Part shown: piece after piece, positions 17,027 to 24,765 of the stretch
Position numbering within the stretch: position 1 is the first letter of the stretch
Layout of the letters: each line of letters opens with the position of its first letter
Source of the DNA: Terriglobia bacterium
GTDB lineage: Bacteria; Acidobacteriota; Polarisedimenticolia; Polarisedimenticolales; JAIQFR01
Direction: 5' to 3'
DNA: 33,140 bases
Assembly: GCA_020073205.1 (NCBI GenBank)
Contig: JAIQFR010000046.1
Span: 1-33,140, forward strand
Made by a program: the position numbers and the translations under genes
The notes under the pieces: generated by a model
The model's input: the letters and a program-made list of their open reading frames with translations, nothing else
Database searches by the model: none
Told to the model about the DNA's origin: nothing

Positions 17027-17285
17027 GAGCCCCCCACTGTCGCTTTCGCCCGTCAACCCTCCCTGCGAAAACGACAGGGCGCGTTCGTTTCGGGGCAAGT
17101 CCGTGCGATTATCGCGGCTGGCCGTCTCCGTGATGGACGGGGCCTTTCCCCTCTGTCGATCGTTCCTGAGGAACTGACGTAACGCCTATCGAGGCCGCGA
17201 CCAGCGGATTCAAAATCCGCTGGTCTGGCTCGGACGAGGCCGACGCGTTCCTCGCTAAGTGCCTCACGGACTGAGAGTTGCGGGC
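17027..17285. other. Non-coding right end of the 13-kb island
   Basis: No gene is recognised. The proximal 150 bp show nothing I can name. The distal part holds the palindrome described at 17199 and sequence shared with the other island right end: GTTCCTCG and AAGTGCC occur in the same order here (about 17249-17263) and at about 21252-21275. Confidence 0.45.
17199..17225. repeat. Perfect 12-bp inverted repeat resembling a tRNA anticodon arm
   Basis: Arms GACCAGCGGATT (17199-17210) and AATCCGCTGGTC (17214-17225) flank CAA. On the minus strand it reads GCGGA-TTTTGAA-TCCGC-TGGTC-GC, which copies the anticodon-stem and variable-loop layout of the nearby tRNA (GCGGA-CTCATAA-TCCGT-TGGTC-GC). There is a different loop and no GTTCGA T-loop. 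It is either a degenerate tRNA piece or a hairpin used by recombination or termination. Confidence 0.6.
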
Positions 17286-17329
17286 AATGCCCCCAGCAGG
17301 ACTCGAACCTGCGACCAACGGATTATGAG
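17286..17329 (-). repeat. tRNA 3'-half duplicate, attachment-site copy 2
   Basis: This is identical over 44 bp to the 3' part of the intact tRNA at 21527-21570, from the anticodon loop to two bases past the acceptor end. The sequence then switches to island-end DNA instead of the tRNA 5' half. It marks the junction between the 13-kb and 4.2-kb units. Confidence 0.8.
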
Positions 17330-17445
17330 GGAAAATTTCGAGGGCGCCGTTTCAAGCTTTTTCCGAAACGGCGCCCATTTTCTTGTCCACCGCTTCCACC
17401 GGTGTCCACGGTTTCCATGCTGGCGCGTAGAGTATGCGTAGAGTG
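17330..17445. repeat. Left-end sequence shared by the two islands, copy 2
   Basis: This is related to 4284-4380. It contains a perfect 12-bp inverted repeat GGGCGCCGTTTC (17342-17353) / GAAACGGCGCCC (17365-17376) and the double motif GCGTAGAGTATGCGTAGAGT at 17425-17444, in which GCGTAGA recurs every 11 bp. Relative to copy 1 there is an extra segment near 17390-17410. The double motif also occurs at 21451-21470. Confidence 0.65.
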
Positions 17446-17524
17446 GGGCGCCGCCTCCTGTGCGCCGGTTCTTCCTCGCCGCCAGAAGACCGGAGACACC
17501 GACGGCGGGGCTTGAACGGGTCTA

Positions 17525-17553
17525 TTGACGTGCAGAACGGAACCTGCTACAAG
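17525..17553 (+). promoter_or_regulatory. Sigma-70-like promoter for the DUF4143 ATPase gene
   Basis: TTGACG (17525-17530), a 17-bp spacer and TACAAG (17548-17553) stand 35 bp before the GTG start at 17589. A GGAGG ribosome site lies at about 17579-17583. The local AT-rich stretch stands out against the GC-rich surroundings. Confidence 0.5.
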
Positions 17554-17588
17554 CTAAATTCATATTTCTAACTTGTACGGAGGGTTCC

Positions 17589-19049
17589 GTGATCCCCGAC
17601 GAAGCCATCGGCGTCCTTCGGGACATGAACCCCTGGTGGGAGTACCCGACGGTCGTGCGGCCGGAGCCGCCCGCCTATCGCCGCCGCGCGATCCTCGACA
17701 TCGAGAAGCGTCTCGTCGCCCGCGGGCAACTCATCGAGGTGATTCGAGGGCCGCGCCAGGTCGGAAAGACGACAGGGGTCCATCAGATCGTTCAAGACCT
17801 GCTCCTTCAACACGGGACGGCTCCGAGGGAGATCTTGTTCGTACGGTTCGACCTCGAGATCTTGCGGGAATGCCCGGGCGGGCTGCTCGGCATCGTTCGT
17901 TGGTTCGCGGAGAGCATTCGTGGGCGGAAGCTCGGAACGCGACCTGCACCCTACGTATTCCTCGACGAGGTTCACAAGCTACGGCGCTGGGATGAGGTAG
18001 TCAAGCATCTCGTCGATACATTCCCCGTGCGGCTTCTTCTGACCGGTTCGTCGAGCGTCCTGGTAGCGAAGGGGGGGAGAGAGAGCCTCGCGGGACGAGC
18101 GTTCTCGACCGAGCTCCCCCCTTTCCTCTTCCGCGATGTCTTGGAAGCGTGGGCGCCGGAGCTAGCTCAGGCGTTGCCTCCCAGGCTCCGATTCACCGAT
18201 GCCTTCGACAAACGGGTCGTGGAGGTCGCGGAGACGCTCCACCGTCTGAAACCCCAGCAAAGGCTCTCCCTCTTCAGGAGGTTGGAGCGCTACTACAACC
18301 GCGGCGGGTACCCCCGTCTCCACTCGGGCGAGGTTGACGACGACGTGTGGGCGGACTACCTCGTCCAGACCGTATTCGAAAACGTCCTGGGAGCAGACAT
18401 TCCGGATGTGTTTCCCGTGCAGGACCCTGGCCTACTGCGCCACCTCTACCTCTCGATCGCGCGCTTGACCGGCAACGAAGTATCCCAGCCGTTCCTCACG
18501 CAAGAGGCAAACGCCGCGGGCTTCAAGACCACGCAGCCGACGGTGGGCCGGTATCTCCATTATCTCGCCGATGCCCTCCTCATCCGTGAGTTCCGCAGAT
18601 ACCCCCTCACCCGCAGGAAGTCCGTGCGCGTGCCAGCGAAGATCACGCTGACCGATCTCGGGGTTCGCAACGCGATCTTCCGCGGCGCGCCGTCGCTCGC
18701 GGAGGGCGACCCGGCCGTTCTCGGCCCCCTCGTCGAGACCCTCGCGCAGGGCGTCATGCGCGACGTGGATCTGCGCACCTACTTCTGGAAGGACTACGAG
18801 AAGCCGGGCGACCGCAGGACCTCCTTCCTCGAAGTCGACTTCGTCGCCGAACGCACCGACGGCACGACCCTCCCGATCGAGGTCAAGTATCGACGAAAGA
18901 TCGACCCCGAGGACCTTCGCGGCCTCAAGGTCTACCTCGAGCGCCTGGGCGCTCCGCAGGGCATTCTCGTGACGCGGGATCACTACGAGTGGAGAACGAA
19001 GGAGCGGATTCTCTGCGTTCCCCTGATGGACTTTCTGCTGCTCTTCTGA
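17589..19049 (+). CDS. AAA-family ATP-binding protein with DUF4143-like C-terminal domain
   Basis: A 486-residue protein starting with GTG, ribosome site GGAGGG six bases before. The N-terminal AAA_14-type domain has Walker A RGPRQVGKTTG (residues 53-63), Walker B YVFLDEVHKLRRW (about 121-133) and LLLTGSSSVLVAKGGRESLAGR, a block typical of this family. The C-terminal half corresponds to DUF4143. It contains FLEVDFVAERTD and LPIEVKYRRKID, a D-x-n-E-x-K pattern as in restriction-like nucleases, though such proteins are usually annotated without function. Proteins of this class are common in mobile regions and genomes of anaerobes. Whether it acts with the GHKL ATPase 225 bp downstream is open. 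Confidence 0.85.
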   Translation: MIPDEAIGVLRDMNPWWEYPTVVRPEPPAYRRRAILDIEKRLVARGQLIEVIRGPRQVGKTTGVHQIVQDLLLQHGTAPREILFVRFDLEILRECPGGLLGIVRWFAESIRGRKLGTRPAPYVFLDEVHKLRRWDEVVKHLVDTFPVRLLLTGSSSVLVAKGGRESLAGRAFSTELPPFLFRDVLEAWAPELAQALPPRLRFTDAFDKRVVEVAETLHRLKPQQRLSLFRRLERYYNRGGYPRLHSGEVDDDVWADYLVQTVFENVLGADIPDVFPVQDPGLLRHLYLSIARLTGNEVSQPFLTQEANAAGFKTTQPTVGRYLHYLADALLIREFRRYPLTRRKSVRVPAKITLTDLGVRNAIFRGAPSLAEGDPAVLGPLVETLAQGVMRDVDLRTYFWKDYEKPGDRRTSFLEVDFVAERTDGTTLPIEVKYRRKIDPEDLRGLKVYLERLGAPQGILVTRDHYEWRTKERILCVPLMDFLLLF

Positions 19050-19086
19050 GGCTGACAGGGTTCCTGGCCGTTTCCTGGAGCTTCCG

Positions 19087-19272
19087 GTGGTTGCCAACGA
19101 CACTGACCTGAGCGCATGCGTCGAACTGGTCCCGCTGCCCGTCAAGGATCGCGCCGTCCGCTGCCGCCTTCTAGCCAGCGGCGATCTCATCGCGGTGCGC
19201 GCACAGAGCCTCTGGACGACGGGGCCCGGCGAGATCGAGGGAGCCGGACTCGCGGCGTGTGGTAGCGTACTC
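19087..19272 (+). pseudogene. Decayed fragment between the two ATPase genes
   Basis: A frame reads LPVKDRAVRCRLLASGDLIA then VRAQSLWTTGPGEIEG before turning to unrelated sequence. The order C-R-L-L-A-S-G, L-W and P-G-E-I resembles the N-terminus of a bacterial family of cytoplasmic repeat-containing proteins I recall only loosely (R-L-W-D-V-V-P-G-E-I). No ribosome site or complete domain is present. It is treated as a remnant. Confidence 0.3.
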
Positions 19273-19274
19273 CA

Positions 19275-21197
19275 ATGGAACGCGGGAACGGGGGATCCGA
19301 AGAAGTGCGGAGAGCGCACGGCCTTCCATCGCGCCGGCCGAAGGACGTCGTCCGAGGCAAGGTCCGGGCGCACGATCCCTTCGAGCTGATCCGCTGGCTC
19401 GCCTACAGCCAGCCCGACCCGCGAAAGGCTCTCGCCGAACTGGTCCAGAACAGCCTGGATGCCGGTGCGCATCGCGTGCGCGTCACGCGTGTCCGCGAGC
19501 GCGGCCGGCCGTGCCTGCGAATCCTGGACGACGGTGAGGGAGTGATCCCCGACCTTGCTCGCCGTGAGGCCCTTCAGTACATCGCTACGCACATCGGCCA
19601 CAGCCGCAAGTGTCAGCTCTCGCCGCAGGAGCGCCTGACGCTCATGACCCAGGGGCAGTACGGCATCGGGTTGCTCGGCTTCTGGTGCCTCGGCGAGATG
19701 CTCGAGATGCGAAGCGCGGTGCCCGGTGATCGGCCGCATCGGTTGATCCTCCACCGCGACCGGCCCGATTTCGTCGTCGAGCCGCTTCGCTCGCGACTCG
19801 AGCTGAACGAGCGTTGGACGGAGATCGTCGTCGCCGGGCTCCACCGCGATGCGCTAAACGCTCTGATCGGTCGACGGGCCGCCGACTATCTCGCCTCGGA
19901 GCTACGCGGCCAGCTCCTCTCTCGCGACGTGGAGCTCGTGGTCGAGGACCGCATGTCGCGGGGACGAGCGCAGAAGATCATCCCGGTTCGTCCGCCGCGT
20001 TTCCTCGGCGAGCGGGTCGAGGGATTGGCCCGGCTCGACGTGCCCGGTCATCCTCCCGTGCGCCTCGAGGTCTACTTTTCCGGGGGAGAAGAGGACGGCT
20101 CCGAAGCGCGGGGGCTCGCCGTGTATTCTGCGGGGACTCTGGTCGCCGAGTCGTTCCATGAGCTTTCCTTCCTCGGGCTCGATCGCGCTCCGTGGACGGA
20201 CGCGCGACTCACCGGGCTTCTCGACTTCCCCGCGTTCCGCGTGGCCCCCGGGAGCCGTCGCGGCGTTCTGGCGGACGAGGCCGCGGGGGCCTTCGCAAGG
20301 GCGCTCGGGACGATCGAGCCACTCCTTACGGCAGCTCTCGACAGCCTCGAGCGCAGGCGGACGGCGGAAAACGACCGGCTCCTGATCCGCGACCTGCAGC
20401 GCGCCTATCGAGACTTCTATAAGCAGCGGCCGCGGTACGAGATGCTCCCCGTTCGATCGAACGACGACCGCGGCGCCGGCCCCGGGGGCGCGGGGACGGG
20501 CGGCGCCGGTGGCGCGGTGCAAGAAGATGGGGAGAATGACGAGCATGGCCCTGAACGCGCCGCTGCACGAATTCCCCTCGGTGAACTTCTCCCCGCCGGT
20601 CCCCTCGACCACGCGCGGCTCACGCCGTCGCCCGTGCGCGTCGAGTGCTCCGGCAGGCGACGTGTTCGGGTCCATGCCCTCGATGCAGCAGGCCGTCCCG
20701 TCGAAGAGCCTGCGATCTTCGAATGGGCTCTTACGGGCGACGTGGGAAGACTCGAGCACGAATCCACCGGGCGCGTCGTCTTGCACGCGGCCGAACGTGA
20801 GGCCGAAGGGCGGATCGAAGTTAAGGTGAGGTCGGGACGAACGGAGGCGCACGCCGACGCGGAGGTCGTCGTCGTCGACGAGATTCGCTCGACGCGTTCC
20901 GACGAGGGTATCCCCGAACCCGACTTTGTCAACGAGCCGGGGAGCGGTTGGCGCTCGCGTCTTGTCGATGGGAAATGGCAGGTCAACACCGGCCATCGCG
21001 AGTACCGTGCGATTGAAGGCAGGCCTGCGCTCAAGCTCCGTTACCTCGCGATGCTCTTCGCGAAAGAGGTCGTGCTCCGGAGCAGCCAGGATCCCAGGCT
21101 CGAACGACCGCTCGAGCAGCTCGTCGAGGTCGCGGCCTATGCGGATCGGAATCTAAACGAGCGGAAGAAGAAGCGTCGGTCAGTCGAAGAGGCGTGA
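19275..21197 (+). CDS. GHKL (Hsp90/MORC-like) ATPase of unknown function with Ig-like and helical C-terminal parts
   Basis: A 640-residue protein. The GHKL ATP-binding fold is clear: ALAELVQNSLDAGA (Glu55 as catalytic base, Asn59 for Mg2+), LRILDDGEGV (residues 81-90) and GQYGIGLLGFWCLGE (127-141), the lid/G2 motif. Residues about 230-345 form a second alpha/beta part, as in Hsp90 or MutL transducer domains. A glycine/alanine-rich linker lies near 395-415. About 455-540 looks like an Ig-like beta-sandwich. The C-terminus has WQVNTGHREYRAIEG and LKLRYLAMLFAKEVVLRS, which recurs in related uncharacterised ATPases. No MutL endonuclease, kinase or topoisomerase domain is seen. No good ribosome site precedes ATG 19275, so the exact start is uncertain. 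It sits alone with the DUF4143 ATPase inside a tRNA-bounded unit. Confidence 0.8.
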   Translation: MERGNGGSEEVRRAHGLPSRRPKDVVRGKVRAHDPFELIRWLAYSQPDPRKALAELVQNSLDAGAHRVRVTRVRERGRPCLRILDDGEGVIPDLARREALQYIATHIGHSRKCQLSPQERLTLMTQGQYGIGLLGFWCLGEMLEMRSAVPGDRPHRLILHRDRPDFVVEPLRSRLELNERWTEIVVAGLHRDALNALIGRRAADYLASELRGQLLSRDVELVVEDRMSRGRAQKIIPVRPPRFLGERVEGLARLDVPGHPPVRLEVYFSGGEEDGSEARGLAVYSAGTLVAESFHELSFLGLDRAPWTDARLTGLLDFPAFRVAPGSRRGVLADEAAGAFARALGTIEPLLTAALDSLERRRTAENDRLLIRDLQRAYRDFYKQRPRYEMLPVRSNDDRGAGPGGAGTGGAGGAVQEDGENDEHGPERAAARIPLGELLPAGPLDHARLTPSPVRVECSGRRRVRVHALDAAGRPVEEPAIFEWALTGDVGRLEHESTGRVVLHAAEREAEGRIEVKVRSGRTEAHADAEVVVVDEIRSTRSDEGIPEPDFVNEPGSGWRSRLVDGKWQVNTGHREYRAIEGRPALKLRYLAMLFAKEVVLRSSQDPRLERPLEQLVEVAAYADRNLNERKKKRRSVEEA

Positions 21198-21526
21198 CCG
21201 TAGGGTGGGTCGATGAGGCGGATTCAGAATCCGCGGGTCTTGGGCGAACGAGTTCCTCGTCTCATCGCCAAGTGCCGCCGGGACAATAACTTTGGAGCGT
21301 ACACCCGAATCTCAGACCAGCGTACTTTTGGTCCGCTGGTCTCGTTTCGGCCCCCGCAGAGCCCGGTCCGGAAGTCGCTGGGTGCCAAACACTTCCAAGT
21401 GGCCGTTCGGACTGGGTGGGGCGTTGTTCCCGTCAGATTCGATGGCGGATGCGTAGACTCTGCGTAGAGTTCGTCCGGACGCTCTTGCTGGCGAAACACC
21501 AATCTGTTCGGTATCAACCATTTAGG
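21198..21526. other. Non-coding right end of the 4.2-kb island next to the tRNA
   Basis: No gene is seen. It contains an inverted repeat GCGGATT (21218-21224) / AATCCGC (21228-21234) around CAG just after the GHKL gene, the GTTCCTCG...AAGTGCC block shared with 17249-17263, and the double motif GCGTAGACTCTGCGTAGAGT at 21451-21470, 57 bp from the tRNA-side repeat. The hairpin could also end GHKL transcription, but no T-run follows. Confidence 0.5.
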
Positions 21527-21528
21527 AA

Positions 21529-21602
21529 TGCCCCCAGCAGGACTCGAACCTGCGACCAACGGATTATGAGTCCGCCGCTCTAACCTACTGAGCTATGGGG
21601 GC
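21529..21602 (-). tRNA. tRNA with CAT anticodon (probably Ile2, possibly elongator Met)
   Basis: A 74-nt cloverleaf can be folded by hand: acceptor GCCCCCA/TGGGGGC with discriminator A, D-arm GCTC-AGTAGGTTA-GAGC, anticodon arm GCGGA-CTCATAA-TCCGT, variable TGGTC and T-arm GCAGG-TTCGAGT-CCTGC. The CCA is not encoded. The loop CTCATAAT with variable loop TGGTC is close to E. coli and Bacillus tRNA-Ile2, whose C34 is changed to lysidine, but Met elongator cannot be excluded. It is the target for the tandem islands: its 3' 44 bp recur at 17286 and 4240. TAGAAT on the minus strand at 21621-21626 is a likely -10 element. Confidence 0.93.
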
Positions 21603-21693
21603 GCAAGACCGATTCCGACCATTCTAAGACCGCTCGGCGGAAACGGACCGGCTCCGCAGGTCCCCGCGGATGCCGGGCCGCCGCCCTTGCTTC

Positions 21694-22884
21694 CTACTTC
21701 ACCACCCACACCCCGTCCCGCACGGCCAGCTCCGTCCCGTCGATCATCACCTTCCGCCCGCAACCTCCCGGCCGGAAATCCACGACGAGGTCCACGTGCT
21801 GCGCCGAGCGGTTGATGACGTCGGCCGCCACCAGCTCCGCGATGCGCCTCTTCCCCTCGTCGGACGCAGGATCCTCGACGAAGCTCTGCTCGTAGCTGGC
21901 GCCGATCGCAATGTGGAGGGTGCCGCCGACCTTTTCCACGAAGAGCGGGTGCTTGAGGACGCGGGTGAGGCCGGGGTTCATGCCGAGCGCGAACTCGCCG
22001 AGGCGGTGCGAGCCGTCGTCGGTTTCGACGATCTCGCGGAGGCGCTCAAGACCGGCGTCGGCGCGGTAGTCCACGATCCGCCCGCGCTCGAAGCGCAGGT
22101 GGATCCCTCGGATGTCGTTCCCGGCGTGCGAGTTCGGAAGGTCGAGGTAGATCTCCCCCTCCGTCCCCGAAGCGACAGGGGCGGTGTACACCTCGCCGTC
22201 GGGGAGATTGCTGAGGCCGAACGACATCGAGGGGAGCGACGGGCCGATGTCGAGGAGAAGCGTCAGCTCGCGCCCGTCCAGGGCCTCCGTCACTACGGTC
22301 GCGCGCCGGCCGTCGCGGATGAGCGGGGCGATCCTCTCCTCCGCGTCGCGGAGCGGGCGCGGGTCGGTGACCGACGCGCCGACGACGAAGCGGATGTACT
22401 CGTCGAAGTCGATTCCCTCGAACGTCGCCATCGCGGGGGTCGGGTAGAGCGTGAGCACCCACCGCTTCCCGACCCTGAGATTCGCGAAGGGGCGGTCGGC
22501 GGTGGCGAGCGCCTGGGCCCGGGCGGCATCGAGCCCTTGGAAGCGCGACGGGTCCTCGGCGCCGAGGACCTCGACGTACTTGTTGAACGACTCGTAGCGC
22601 GCGCGGTGCCAGTCGGGAACCCGCGCGAGCTGCTCCGGCGTCGCGTGCCGGGCCACGCCCGCCGACCAGACGCGGCCGCGGTCGTTGTTCGGCGGGACGA
22701 GCAGCACGTCGGGAACGCCACCGGCCTGGACGACGCGGCGCTCGAGGATCTCGATCAGGGGCCAGCCGATCCGCTCTCCCTTGATCATCACGCGGTCCTC
22801 GGCGCGGATGCCGCCGAGGGAGTGGTCGAGGAGGATCGAGGCCCAGGTCTCGAGGTCCTGGGCCGCGATGACGGGCTCGATCAT
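21694..22884 (-). CDS. Aminopeptidase, peptidase family M29
   Basis: A 396-residue cytoplasmic metallo-aminopeptidase of the AmpS/AmpT/PepS type, with a dinuclear metal site. Family signatures are GGIRAEDRVMIKGERIGWPL near residue 24, PSMSFGLSNLPDGEVYTAPV with a conserved glutamate (metal ligand block), GEFALGMNPGLTRVL, and TLHIAIGASYEQSF. Length is normal (about 370-410). ATG 22882-22884 has AAGGAG six bases upstream. It begins 10 bp after the stop of the secreted hydrolase, so both probably share a leftward transcript and may act together in peptide use. Confidence 0.9.
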   Translation of the reverse strand: MIEPVIAAQDLETWASILLDHSLGGIRAEDRVMIKGERIGWPLIEILERRVVQAGGVPDVLLVPPNNDRGRVWSAGVARHATPEQLARVPDWHRARYESFNKYVEVLGAEDPSRFQGLDAARAQALATADRPFANLRVGKRWVLTLYPTPAMATFEGIDFDEYIRFVVGASVTDPRPLRDAEERIAPLIRDGRRATVVTEALDGRELTLLLDIGPSLPSMSFGLSNLPDGEVYTAPVASGTEGEIYLDLPNSHAGNDIRGIHLRFERGRIVDYRADAGLERLREIVETDDGSHRLGEFALGMNPGLTRVLKHPLFVEKVGGTLHIAIGASYEQSFVEDPASDEGKRRIAELVAADVINRSAQHVDLVVDFRPGGCGRKVMIDGTELAVRDGVWVVK

Positions 22885-22894
22885 GCCGCGCTCC

Positions 22895-23938
22895 TTACTT
22901 GAGGTACTTCGCCAGGAACTCGTAGACTTCCTTCCTCGACTCCCTCGCGAACAGCGTATCCAACCGGTTGAAGCTGTGTCCTCCCGGCGCGTCCTTGTAA
23001 ATCTTGTATTGGAAGTCCTTGCCCGCCGCCTTGAGCGCCTGGATCAGGTGCTCGACCTCCACCACGTCCACGTCGCGGTCGTTGGTATTCGTGTGGATCA
23101 GGAGCGGCGTCTTGAGCTTCTCGGCGTTCCAGGCCGGAGAGCGCCGCCGGTACTCGTCCACGTCCTGGTTGGCGGTCTTCCCGATGTGGTAGGGCGCGGA
23201 GAACTCCGCGCGGTACCCCTCGTCGGAGTATCCCATCCGCGCGAGGAGGTCCGAGACCGGCACCCCGGCGTACGCCGCCCTGAACTTGTCCGGGTGGTCG
23301 AACACGGCCATCAGCGCGATGAGCCCGCCGTGGCTCCAGCCCAGGATGCCGACCCGGCCTGGGTCCACGAACGGCAGGGTGTCGACCGCCCAATCGCGCC
23401 CCGCGACCACGTCGTCCACCTCGAGGCCGCCGTAGTCGATCGCCTCGCGGTACTCCTTCCCGTACCCGGTGGAGCCGCGGAAGTCCGGGGCGACCACCAC
23501 GTACCCGCGGTCCATCAGCTCGCGCACGATGTGCGTCCAGTAGGTGTCGAAGTCGGCGTGGACGCCGCCGTGCGGGAAGAGCAGCAGCGGGTGCTTCTTC
23601 TCCCGGTCGAGCTTCTTCGGGACGAACACGTACGCCCAGACCTTGAACGGGTGGCGCTCGTTCTTGATCCCGTACGTCTCCTCCCCTTTCGGGTTCGGAG
23701 CGCTGGGGTACCAGATCTTGTCCACGTCGGCGACGTCCCCGACCCGGGCGAACCAGAGCAGGTCGTCCACCTTCTTGGTCAGGACCTCGATGTCGTCCCC
23801 GCTCGCCTGGAGCTTCTTCTCGATGGCTGCGACGCGCTTCTCGAGGTCGGCCTGGGCGCCGTCCGGCTCCGCGGCCTGGGCCGGCAGGGCCGTCGCGGCG
23901 ACGGCCAGTAGCAACGCGGCAAGGATGGCGGTGCGAAT
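22895..23938 (-). CDS. Secreted S9-like (prolyl oligopeptidase-type) alpha/beta hydrolase, probable ATT start
   Basis: About 347 residues with a signal peptide [21 protein letters not shown] and then a short coiled-coil-like stretch ([14 protein letters not shown]). The catalytic domain is of the S9 / dienelactone hydrolase type: [16 protein letters not shown] oxyanion region, [15 protein letters not shown] nucleophile elbow (G-x-S-x-G-G), [10 protein letters not shown] with the acid, and PGGHSF with the catalytic histidine. No ATG, GTG or TTG precedes the signal peptide at a sensible place. The best start is ATT at 23936-23938, five bases after a strong AAGGAGG (23944-23950). The open frame extends to 24127, but that part is arginine/proline-rich and looks non-coding. 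Exported peptidase or esterase; substrate unknown. Confidence 0.85.
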   Translation of the reverse strand: MRTAILAALLLAVAATALPAQAAEPDGAQADLEKRVAAIEKKLQASGDDIEVLTKKVDDLLWFARVGDVADVDKIWYPSAPNPKGEETYGIKNERHPFKVWAYVFVPKKLDREKKHPLLLFPHGGVHADFDTYWTHIVRELMDRGYVVVAPDFRGSTGYGKEYREAIDYGGLEVDDVVAGRDWAVDTLPFVDPGRVGILGWSHGGLIALMAVFDHPDKFRAAYAGVPVSDLLARMGYSDEGYRAEFSAPYHIGKTANQDVDEYRRRSPAWNAEKLKTPLLIHTNTNDRDVDVVEVEHLIQALKAAGKDFQYKIYKDAPGGHSFNRLDTLFARESRKEVYEFLAKYLK

Positions 23939-24100
23939 GGCGGCCTCCTTCGGGGCGCGCGGCGCCCCGGGGCATGATACGCCCGGGCGGGGACTCCGGA
24001 ATCGCGACCGAACGGGACTCGGAACCCTGTCGCGGCAGGACACGGTCGCCCGGGTGGGATGCCGCGGCGCTCGGCCCGGGCATCGCCCTGCGTCGTCGGC

Positions 24101-24106
24101 TAGAAT
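24101..24106 (+). promoter_or_regulatory. Likely -10 element upstream of wrbA
   Basis: TAGAAT preceded by GGC lies 48 bp before the wrbA ATG. No convincing -35 hexamer is seen at 16-18 bp. Confidence 0.35.
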
Positions 24107-24153
24107 CGACCGTGGTCGTCCCCTCACGGGCCCACGGTCGCTGGAGGTCTCCC

Positions 24154-24765
24154 ATGAAGGTGCTGATCGTCTATTACTCCATGTACGGACACGTCGCCCG
24201 GATGGCGGATGCCGCTGCCGAAGGAGCTCGGGAGGCCCCCGGCGCCGAGGTCACGGTCCGGCGGGTCCCGGAGACCCTGCCACCGGAGGTCCTCGCGAAA
24301 ATGGGCGCGGCGGAGGCCCAGAAGCAGCTATCGAAGGTCCCGGCTTGCACGATGGACGAGCTGGCCGCGGCCGACGCGATTCTCTTCGGGACGCCCACTC
24401 GATTCGGCAACATGTGCGGCCAGATGCGACAGTTCCTGGACGGAACCGGTGGGCATTGGCAGACGGGTGCGCTGGTGGGGAAGATCGGGAGCGTTTTCAC
24501 GTCTTCGGCCACCCAGCATGGCGGTCAGGAATCCACCCTCCTGACGTTCCACGTGACCCTGCTCCACCAAGGGATGGTCGTCGTCGGGCTACCCTACGCC
24601 TTCCAAGGCCAGATGCGGATGGACGAGATCACCGGGGGGAGCCCCTACGGCGCCTCGACGATCACCGGCGGGAAGGGGGAGCGGATGCCGAGCGAGAACG
24701 AGCTGGCGGCGGCACGGTTCCAGGGGCGGCACGTCGCGACCCTCGCGGCGAAGCTCGCGCGCTGA
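24154..24765 (+). CDS. wrbA: NAD(P)H:quinone oxidoreductase WrbA, flavodoxin family
   Basis: A 203-residue FMN protein that reduces quinones by two electrons and protects against redox cycling. Signatures are the FMN phosphate loop [20 protein letters not shown] (residues 3-22), [19 protein letters not shown] with the following GGHW, and [18 protein letters not shown] then [11 protein letters not shown], the WrbA insert after strand 4. Length matches E. coli WrbA (198). ATG 24154 has GGAGGT five bases upstream. It is followed by a strong terminator at 24921. Confidence 0.95.
   Translation: MKVLIVYYSMYGHVARMADAAAEGAREAPGAEVTVRRVPETLPPEVLAKMGAAEAQKQLSKVPACTMDELAAADAILFGTPTRFGNMCGQMRQFLDGTGGHWQTGALVGKIGSVFTSSATQHGGQESTLLTFHVTLLHQGMVVVGLPYAFQGQMRMDEITGGSPYGASTITGGKGERMPSENELAAARFQGRHVATLAAKLAR

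Noticed and set aside
21670-23911. Long plus-strand frames opposite the M29 and S9 genes
   Set aside because: Both minus-strand genes have complete catalytic motifs and ribosome sites. The plus frames are Arg/Val/Asp-rich shadows.
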